Source: Gonium pectorale
Lineage: Eukaryota; Chlorophyta; Chlorophyceae; Chlamydomonadales; Volvocaceae
Length of the DNA stretch: 13,140 bases
Direction of reading: 5' to 3'
Assembly (NCBI GenBank): GCA_001584585.1
Contig: LSYV01000003.1
Coordinates: forward strand, 4,529,769-4,542,908
Shown here piece by piece: positions 6,732 through 13,140 of this stretch (positions are counted from its first letter, which is position 1; every line of letters starts with the position of its first letter). Made by a program: the position numbers and the translations under genes. Under the pieces are notes generated by a model. The model did not search any database. It saw only the letters and a program-made list of their open reading frames with translations, and was not told where the DNA came from.

Positions 6732-9384
6732 CTAGGCCGGCCAGCGGTCCGGCATCAGCGCCACTCTCCCAGGGGGCAGCTCCGCCCACCCCAGGAGCGC
6801 CGCTGTCTCCTCCAGCAGCCGGTACAGCCCGCCGTGGCGCTGCCGGTCGGGGCGGCGCACGCCCTCCACCCCCAGCAGCACCTTGTCCAGCCGGGCAGCC
6901 GCGTGGCACAGCGTGGCCAGCGCCGCCGGCAGCTGCCCCAGCGCGGGCGTGTCGTGCTGCCGCTCCATCAGGTACCCGGTGTCGAGCAGGAAGGCGTCCC
7001 CCGCCTGCACCTCGCCCCACGCCTCCCACTCCTCCTCCTCGCCCTCCTCCCACTCCTCGCCCTCATCCTCGCACCCCTCGCCCTCGCTGTCGGCGCCCGC
7101 TTGACGGGGAGCTGCGCAAGGGAGCCGCCGCTGCGCCTGCCCCGGGCTGGGCTCGCCAAAGCAGTCGCAGCTCGCGCCCGGCATCCGCCAACGCGCGTCC
7201 CTTTCCAGCCCCTCACCTTCTCCCTCCCCCTCTTCTTGCACGTGCGCGCCCCCCTGCTCCCCCTCCTCTGCACTCGCCGGCAGCGTCAGCCAGTTCCCCA
7301 CGCCCAGCCGCAGCAGGGACAGGTGCGGCATGGCTGCCAGCTCCAGCAGCGAGAAGGGGTGCAGCTCGCAGGTCGCCAGTCCCAGGCTCTGCACGCGGGC
7401 GGGCGGGCGGGTGGGGAGACTTGGCGGGCGGGGAGACTTGGCGGGCTTGCTGCGTGCGTTCCCTTGTGGCCTGGCGACATCTCCGCCTCCGTTGCACGCT
7501 GCGGCCGCGTTCCTTAAAACGCAGCGGCGGCCGCCAGTCCCGCCACGCGGTGCATGGTACCCTGGAGTGGCGTGCCGTGGTCTCACAGCTGCCACAACCC
7601 CCCGGGCAGCCGATGGCATCCCCGCTGCCGCCAACGTCACCGCGGCCACCCCTCTCACCCGCAGGCTGGGGCAGCCCAGCGCCAGCGCCTGCAGGTCCGC
7701 CCCGCTCAGCGCCACGCCTTCCAGCAGCAACCCCGTCAGCGCCGGCCGCACCAGCCCCAGCGCAGTCAGCCACAGGCCGTGCCCCTGCGGCAGCTGCGCA
7801 GCGCTCACGGGCCGCCCAGCGCTCCCGCCGAACCTCAGCCACAGCGCCTGCGCCGGCTCGGCCCCCGTCCCCGCCTCCGCCTCTTCATGCGTGACGGCGG
7901 CGTCGGCCGGCTCCGTGCCTGCTGCACTCAGCGGCGGGTCTGGCTCCGGCGGCAGCCACTCGACGCGGCCGCCGAGGCACCAGAAGGCGGCGATGAGGGC
8001 TGCCTCCCCGCGGGGCGCCAGCTGCCGCACCGCCCCTCCGCCGCCGTCGTGCCCCTCCCGGACCAGGCTCCCGTCCACCAGCAGCGCCGCGGGCACGCGT
8101 ATCGTCGCCAGGCCGGCGGGCGGATCCAGTGCTGCCAGCATCCCAGCCCCAATGCCCTGCGAGCGATCGCGGCCGTGAAGCACCAGCTCCGCCAGCGCGG
8201 GCGGCAGCCGGCGGCGGAAGATCATGTCCGCGGCCGCGGCCCCGTCACCATCCGCGGCCGCTGGCGGCACCCGCTGCCCCTCCTCGTCCCCAGGGGCGGC
8301 CCTGAGCCCGAGAGCCTCCAGGTACGTCAGCGCAGGCAGGTCCTCCGCGCCCGTGAACTCAAGCTCATAGCTGGGCAAGCTGAGGCGGCGCAGGGAGCGG
8401 AGGGCGGCAAAGTCACCGAGCGACTGGCGCCTGCGGGTCGGCCCCGAGCACAAGTCGGTGGCGATGCGCAGCGTTGTGAGGCCCGGCGGCAGGCCCCCGG
8501 GCGCACAGCCCCCCCCGCCCGACAGCTCCAGCGAGCGGAGCTGCGTGAGGAGGCCCAGCTGCGGCGAGTACCCGCGGCCAGGCGCGGCGAGCTTGCGGAG
8601 CTGGCTGCAGCCTTGCAGGGCGTCCCACACGTCGGGCCGCAGGCTGCAGTCTGCGCGAACGGGGAAGCGCTCGAGTCGCAGTGCGCGCAGGTGCGGCAGC
8701 AGTGCGCTGCCGCCGCCGCAAGGCGTCCTGCCCAGCAGCGCCGCCAGCCCCGAGGCCACCTCCTGGCTGGTCGTGCAGGCGGAATGGCTCCCAGGCGCCG
8801 AAACTTCTTGAGGCAGCCCGAGGAATGAAGTAAGCGCGTGGGGCCCGTGGAGCACCAGCTCCGTGAGGTGGGGCAGTGCGGCGGCGATGCGGGGCGCCAA
8901 GGCGGGGCAGAGCAGGCCCGTACGGATGGCGAGGGTGGTGGTGGGCAGCTGGGCGCCGACCAGAGAGCCCAGCAGGTTCTGGCTGGGGATGGGATGTAGA
9001 GTTGGGGGTTGCTTTCCTTCGGTGGGGGGGCTTGATGCGTGCACATCCCGCATTACATGCGGCGGGGTTTTGGCAGGCCACCTACATTTCATGGCGCAAC
9101 TCATCCTCGGCGGCACCCCCTTCCAGCAAAAGCGCCAGGCGCGTAGGGCGGGCCCCGCGCGACACCAGCCCCCTGGCGAAGGCCAGTTGTGCAGGCCAGG
9201 TTGCCTGGGATCGCGGCTTGAGAACGAGCCCGGGCCATTGGCAGTCAACGCACGCGCGCGCCCGCCTGCACCAAAGCCTTGCACCAACGAGCTCCGGCTT
9301 GTCTAGGTGCTGGATCAGTAGGGGCAGCAGGTCGCCGTGGAATACAGCTGCAATCCAGGGCCTTTCACTTCGTCTGTCGTTCAT
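6732..9384 (-). CDS. F-box-like leucine-rich-repeat protein, four exons
   Basis: Exons on the minus strand are 9384-9086, 8982-7659, 7388-7217 and 7111-6732, giving 724 residues. All junctions are GT-AG and keep phase (2, 0, 1). Residues about 16-50 (FHGDLLPLLIQHLDKPELVG and following) resemble the F-box-like N-terminus of many algal LRR proteins. F-box proteins recruit substrates to SCF ubiquitin ligases, but that role is only inferred. Repeats in exon 2 include LPHLTELVLHG, LPHLRALRLERF, LTQLRSLELSG, LPPGLTTLRIA, LRSLRRLSLPS and LPPALAELVLHG. Splicing out intron 2 joins CPSLR to SLGLATCEL and so restores a repeat. Exons 3 and 4 carry a strongly acidic Glu/Gly segment, then a helical-looking C-terminus (LPAALATLCHAAARLDKVLL). 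Intron 3 (7216-7112, 105 bp) has no stop and is a multiple of three, so it may be retained. The start is doubtful: the ATG at 9384 lies inside repeat A1, and a splice acceptor (TTGCAG, 9348) could instead begin this exon. Confidence 0.72.
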
Positions 9385-9700
9385 GTGTTGAAAGTTCTCG
9401 CAAATGCGTTATCCAGATTGTGGTGCAGAGCTATAATGTATTGTTTCGCTAACCAAGAACCGCTGTATATCGTGGTCTGGCGCTGGCGTACGGGCCAAAC
9501 ACGTACCTGCACGTACCCGCAACTTACTAAGCCCTGCAGTTTGCATGTTATCAGGGTGGCGATAACAGGGAACAATGGCCAGTCGCGGGTTCGTCGCGGC
9601 AGCTTGCGTGGTGGCATATGGGCTGTGGGGCAACGACACGCTTCACACATCACAGCCAAGCGCTGCGCACTGCAGCTCACTGCATTCAGGCCCTTCGTCT
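9348..9700. repeat. Dispersed repeat A, copy 1
   Basis: This is a diverged direct copy of 10835-11160. Shared words in the same order include cagggcctt, cttcgtctg, cgttcat, ttgcatgttatc, tggccagtcgc, gcttgcgtggtggc, caacgacacg and cactgca. It starts at the 5' end of the LRR gene and overlaps the first codons of that gene model. I cannot name its family. Confidence 0.8.
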
Positions 9701-10544
9701 TGGCGGGGCACATAGGTCGACAAGCCTTCGCGCAGATGAAACCCTTACCCTGTGCCATACGCGTTGCTATCTCCCTTCCCATCCCTGGCTCTTGCACAGT
9801 ACAGGACGCGCCCCGGGGTGCTTCTCCTCCTGTCCTTCTACAAGCGCTTCGACGTGCGCCTGGGAGACGAAGCCTGGGAGTACGCTCATCACGACGTATC
9901 TTGCCTTCTGCTTCTGCTCCATTTGCCGTACCAATACCACCATGTACGTACGGCGCCGCGCTGATGGCGCTGTCAGCGCCGTGGGCTCCCCCGCCCAGCG
10001 TGTGCGTGTGCCCTTTTCTTTGCTTATGCTGAGTGCTACTGTGTGCACCCCTGGGTTAGGGCTGTATACCCTCTGGGAACTGCTGGCAAAAGGCATTGAC
10101 AGGGTTCCACGATGCTCCACCTGCCCAGTTATTTACGTAATGCGGCTAATGTAACTTCTGACTAAGACACGGCTACATGCGCCTCCAGGTGGGAAGGAGC
10201 TCGAGGGGGTTGAAGGGCGTCCCTGAGACTTCTGTACGGAACAGCCACGGAATCCCACAATCCCACAAAAAAATTGTGTAGAAGCCGAAACAGGGAGGCT
10301 ACCTCTACGGTCATACACACTCGAAGGTGTGACGTTTCCATCAGACAGGCACGGCGCTATCGCCATCACGCCGTCTCACAGAATGCTCAGCCGCCGCAGC
10401 CGCAGCAGCTTTGCTCATCTGCACCGTAGGCTTGTATGGGGCAAGGACAACCGCAAACGGACTAACGGGTTCTGAAATCGCGTGCCCGCGCCGCACCCCA
10501 TGCCGCGCCCGCCGACGCAAGCATGCAAGCAAAACGAGCATACG
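9701..10544. other. Repeat-flanked stretch with little recognisable content
   Basis: Apart from the candidate exon at 9800-9895 and a TGTAA word at 10150-10154 I find no supported gene here. A short duplication (aatcccac twice) followed by seven A's lies at about 10251-10275. Composition is less GC-rich than the gene exons. Confidence 0.5.
9800..9895 (+). pseudogene. Isolated possible exon, family unknown
   Basis: Between an acceptor-like cttgcacag (ends 9799) and a donor-like GAC|GTATCT lies a 32-codon frame. It reads RPGVLLLLSFYKRF and then DVRLGDEAWEY, which looks protein-like rather than random. If unspliced, the frame continues to a stop at 9962-9964, and a plus-strand TGTAA polyadenylation word follows at 10150. 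No neighbouring exon was found, and it sits among repeats. It is therefore either a remnant of a mobile element or gene, or an exon of a gene not otherwise recognisable here. Confidence 0.3.
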
Positions 10545-10832
10545 GCCGCATCGGCCGGGCTGCGGCTGGCGACGCCTTCGTCCTCCTTGTACTCTCTTGC
10601 CTTCCAGGCCAGCATGCCCCGTCGGCCCATTGGAAGAGTGAATGGCACTGCAAGGCTTGGGGAGGCATGCCGCTGCGGCGCTGCGGGCAGGTACTTCGTA
10701 CAAAGCAGTAGCACGGTCCAGGGTTGCGCAATGCACCGCAAATGGAGGATGGCCCGCATCAATCAGCACCCTATCTGCGTTGGTGCGGCGGCCGGCGGCA
10801 CGGCAGCGGGCATGACGGCGTCCTCTCTATAC
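10545..10832. repeat. Dispersed repeat B, copy 1
   Basis: This is a diverged direct copy of 11840-12115. Shared segments include cggccgggctg, tcgtcctccttgt, ggaagagtgaa, ggtact(c)ggtacaaagc, tgcaccgcaa, ggaggatggcc, tgcgttg, tgcggcgg and gcacggcagcggg. It runs directly into repeat A copy 2. Confidence 0.8.
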
Positions 10833-10834
10833 AG

Positions 10835-11160
10835 GTGCAAACCCAACCCAGGGCCTTCCGCTTCGTCTGCCGTTCATATATTTCCTCGCACATCCATGAT
10901 CAAGATCGTAACGCAGAGCTCGAGCATACTGCCTCCTAACAAAGAATCGCTTTACATGGTTGGTTGCTGGCGTTACACACGTACCCCGCACGTACCACAC
11001 GCGCCTGCGATTTGCATGTTATCCGGAGGGTGCAAATCGTAAACAGTGGCCAGTCGCTTTTTTTGATCCGTTGCGGTGCTTGCGTGGTGGCCCGTGGGCT
11101 ATGGGCCAACGACACGACACACTATAACAGGGCACTGCTCACTGCATCCGGGTCCTTGCA
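10835..11160. repeat. Dispersed repeat A, copy 2
   Basis: This is the second diverged copy of repeat A, in the same orientation as 9348-9700, with many substitutions and small indels. It contains a perfect 9-bp inverted repeat (cgatttgca at 11008-11016, tgcaaatcg at 11031-11039). Confidence 0.8.
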
Positions 11161-11203
11161 GGCAACCACTACTTCTGTACTACAGTAGCTGTCCCTCGCT
11201 TAA

Positions 11204-11486
11204 ATGCAATTCGGAGATGACACGGTGGATGCAACCGCACCCAAGGCATTGACAAGGACCTTTACACAGCAGGAGAGAGCAAACACGCGCAGCGAGCGCA
11301 AGAAGGCTGCTAAGCAGGAAAACCGGACGCAGCCGACCGCTGCGACCAGCCGGAACCCGCCGGCGCCACACAGCGCGAACCAGAGCGCCAAAGCGAAACA
11401 ACGACGTCGGGCGCCCGCGCCCGTGGCCCAACCGAACACCCCCGGCCAACAGAGACCGGCCGACCCGAACCCCAAGCCACCAGCTA
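11204..11486 (+). pseudogene. Hydrophilic Lys/Arg/Gln/Pro-rich reading frame abutting the LINE
   Basis: From ATG 11204 the frame is highly charged near its start (FTQQERANTRSERKKAAKQE), then rich in Pro, Ala, Gln and Arg. It has no stop until 11638, but from about 11484 it is reading the antisense of the LINE fragment. The composition resembles a disordered nucleic-acid-binding segment such as those near the N-terminus of retrotransposon proteins, but no domain is visible. It may be a coding exon broken by the LINE insertion, or chance in GC-rich DNA. Confidence 0.3.
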
Positions 11487-11840
11487 CAGGTTACAGGTTA
11501 CACGTCCGTCAAAGCCGGGGGGGCCATGGACGGATTGCGAATATTGGGGTGGGGGAGCGGGGTATGGTCCTCATCTCTACCCCGCTTCAGCGCCTGACGC
11601 CGAAGAATAGCGTGCCTGGTATCCCAGACAGCCTGTAGGTAGGCTCCTACCGCAGCTGGCGGGGCCTCCTTCATAATAGTAATCATGTTACGATGCCTAA
11701 AGCCAAAAGCAGTCTCGAATTGGTCGCGGAGTTGCTCATAGTATGGGCATTCACAGAACACATGTAGTTCATCCTCTACGACCGCGGCGTCACCACAGGC
11801 CAACGCAAGGATACAAGGAAGGGAGCTCACCTTGCGCGCG
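11484..11840 (-). mobile_element. 5'-truncated LINE (non-LTR retrotransposon), 3' end
   Basis: The fragment carries the tail of the ORF2-like protein (see 11498-11830). It ends in three tandem 7-bp units, TGTAACC, TGTAACC and TGTAGCT on the minus strand (TTACA on plus at 11498 and 11491; CTACA at 11484). Its 5' break at about 11840 joins repeat B copy 2. About 360 bp remains of an element normally several kb long, as expected from incomplete reverse transcription. No clear target-site duplication was seen. Confidence 0.65.
11498..11830 (-). pseudogene. LINE reverse transcriptase C-terminal zinc-binding segment, truncated
   Basis: The minus-strand frame reads ILALACGDAAVVEDELHVFC and then ECPYYEQLRDQFETAF. 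The pattern C-x(n)-EDE-x-H-x-F-x-x-CP-x-Y-x-x-LR-x-x-F is typical of the C-terminal region after the reverse transcriptase domain in L1-like LINE proteins. The frame is open upstream of 11830 for a few more codons (GARKVSS), until repeat B begins. There is no ATG, so this is the tail of a longer protein. The stop codon TAA (11500-11498) forms the end of the first TGTAA word. Catalytic reverse transcriptase motifs are absent from the window, so the copy cannot be autonomous. Confidence 0.65.
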
Positions 11841-12115
11841 CCAACGGCCGGGCTGAGGCTTATGATGCCCTCGTCCTCCTTGTCTTCTGCCGCCTAAGAG
11901 GTCAGCGTGGCCCGTTGGCCCGTGGGAAGAGTGAACGGCCATGCATGGCACCGGGCAGGCACGGTGAGGGTAGGTACTCGGTACAAAGCCATGGCACGAT
12001 GCGAGGGTGTGTAGTGCACCGCAACAGGAGGATGGCCTACATCGCTGTGCATCCCACCTGCGTTGATGCGGCGGTCGGCAGCACGGCAGCGGGCGCGATG
12101 GCGTCCCCGTCCTGT
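11840..12115. repeat. Dispersed repeat B, copy 2
   Basis: This is the second diverged copy of repeat B, in the same orientation as 10545-10832. On its left it is joined directly to the truncated 5' end of the LINE fragment. On its right it ends about 165 bp before the stop codon of the right-edge gene, so the 3' UTR of that gene may run into it. Confidence 0.8.
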
Positions 12116-12280
12116 CCCTCCAGAACCTCCTCCTCTACCATCATGCCCTTGGGAAGTGCCGGTGTAGTTCGTGTGGGGCCGACACACATCAGCACATTAA
12201 AGGGTCGGGCCATAAAGGGTGAGGATGCACTTCGTCTGCGTCAGTAACTGATGCCCAGAGGTCGGAGCAACCATGCATGG

Positions 12281-13072
12281 TCAGCACGTATGCAGTTGTG
12301 TGTCGCACCTGGGGCTCAACGGCCGCGGTGGCTCCTCCTCCTCGGTCTCCTTGTCCTTGCAAGCAGAGAGTTATTGCGTGCAGCGGAGTGTTGATATGAT
12401 GAAGGAAGCCCACGCGCGCGGTAAAAAGCGTTGACATACAGGGCGGGAGCAGGTGGACGCTCAACTGCTGGCCGCGCTCACACAAAGGGGAAGCGGATCC
12501 ATTTGTACAATGCCCCTTTGCAGTAAGCCAGTCGCACAACATACGAAACCTTTTGGACATGCACACCTGGGCGCCTTGGCCGTTGCCGCCGCCGCCTGCC
12601 GCCGACCGCTGGAGCTCGGCCTTGCGCGCCTTGCGCACCGTCTTGTCGGGGCCGCGCCACGCCTGCTGTGGCTCTTGCGCGGCCGCCTGGAAGGGAGCGT
12701 CCCGGGAGGCCAGGCATTAGCGAGCGAGCGAGTAGCTGGGCAAGGGCGAACCCAAGGCCAGCAGCGGGTGATCGGCGTGGCAGGAACGTGGCCAGCGGGC
12801 GACAATGGTGAAGGGCCAGGCAGCGGTTGCATCTATTGCATCAGAGCCCTGAGCTAACTAAGGCGCTCCTGAGCGCTTGATAAGGTTGCTCGTACCTCCT
12901 GCACGCCCTGTCGCGTCCCCTTTGTTGCGTTCTCAAGCAATGTGCTGGCTGCGTCCCAATCCTTCCAGTCCTGCAGGACCTGGATCAGGACGTGGATTGC
13001 CTCCACGTCGCCCTTGGACATCTGCAGGGACGCCGTGCCTCCGTGCGCAGCGTGTCGCGACAGCTGCGCTAG
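12281..13072 (-). CDS. Unidentified protein, C-terminal three exons (5' part beyond window)
   Basis: Proposed exons on the minus strand are 13072-12896, 12686-12567 and 12355-12281 (124 codons including the TGA at 12283-12281). The signals are acceptor GTGCAG, donor GAG|GTACGA, acceptor TTCCAG, donor CAG|GTGTGC and acceptor GCAAG. All three exons are in phase 0. Exon 1 looks helical (GDVEAIHVLIQVLQDWKDWD, then AASTLLENATKG). Exon 2 is Gln- and Lys/Arg-rich (QEPQQAWRGPDKTVRKARKA) and ends in a Gly/Gln stretch. Exon 3 is acidic then Pro-rich (DKETEEEEPPRPLSPR). I do not recognise the family. An in-frame TGA just upstream of 13078 means the first exon shown must start by splicing (or at an internal ATG). 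The last acceptor (AAG type) is the weakest call; an acceptor six bases later also keeps the frame. Confidence 0.5.
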
Positions 13073-13140
13073 CTGCACGTGTGGACGGAGCGACCCACAT
13101 CAGATGTGCCCAAAGCGGAGGTGCGGCCTGCTCAAATGCA

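Noticed and set aside
7389..7658. Continuous 851-codon minus frame without intron 2
   Set aside because: The 270-bp insert encodes low-complexity Arg/Ala/Gly, has GTGAGA and GTGCAG ends in phase 0, and its removal restores the leucine-rich repeat CPSLR-SLGLATCEL.
6560..8828. Long plus-strand frames opposite the LRR gene (444, 310 and 424 codons)
   Set aside because: They are antisense shadows of a GC-rich gene. The minus strand shows leucine-rich repeats that splice in phase, while the plus frames are Pro/Ala/Arg low-complexity.
9053..9057. TGTAA on the minus strand
   Set aside because: It falls within intron 1 of the LRR gene and is followed by nearly all of the repeats, so it is not the gene's 3' end.
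12189..12638. 149-codon minus frame read straight through as one exon
   Set aside because: After the CAG at 12567 it loses coding character and crosses a clear donor (GTGTGC). A better in-phase acidic exon lies at 12355-12281 in another frame.
1..13140. CRISPR array, bacterial operon, tRNA or rRNA genes
   Set aside because: The only short regular repeats are contiguous minisatellites without spacers, genes are intron-split with no ribosome binding sites, and no cloverleaf or rRNA-like stretch was seen.

Overview
This looks like nuclear DNA from a green alga, most likely a chlorophyte of the Chlamydomonas/Volvox type. That is an inference. It rests on the high GC content, on short GT-AG introns splitting every convincing gene, on abundant microsatellites and minisatellites inside introns, on an F-box-like leucine-rich-repeat protein of a style common in these algae, and on a LINE fragment ending in the algal polyadenylation word TGTAA. 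There is no sign of bacterial operons or ribosome binding sites. All exon structures below were built by hand from motif matches, splice signals and phase agreement.

Left part (1-5132): two genes point away from each other. On the minus strand the 5' part of a selenoprotein O (SelO, YdiU family protein AMPylase) gene is visible as two exons (about 561-455 and 305-228). The gene runs off the left edge, and its second intron is filled by a 16-bp minisatellite. On the plus strand (2511-5132) is a complete six-exon diadenosine tetraphosphate (Ap4A) phosphorylase / ATP adenylyltransferase gene, 356 residues in the preferred model. About 2 kb without a convincing gene separates the two.

Middle (5133-9384): about 1.6 kb of non-genic sequence is followed by a minus-strand gene of four exons encoding a 724-residue F-box-like/LRR protein with an acidic insert. 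It converges on the Ap4A phosphorylase gene.

Right part (9348-12115): a repeat-rich, transposon-derived stretch. It holds two diverged direct repeat pairs (A: 9348-9700 and 10835-11160; B: 10545-10832 and 11840-12115), a 5'-truncated LINE 3' end on the minus strand (about 11840-11484), a hydrophilic plus-strand reading frame butting against the LINE, and one isolated possible exon (9800-9895).

Right edge (12281-13072, minus): the last three exons of an unidentified gene whose 5' part lies beyond the window. The genes do not form an operon. The only functional theme is that SelO and Ap4A phosphorylase, divergently placed, both handle adenylylated molecules.
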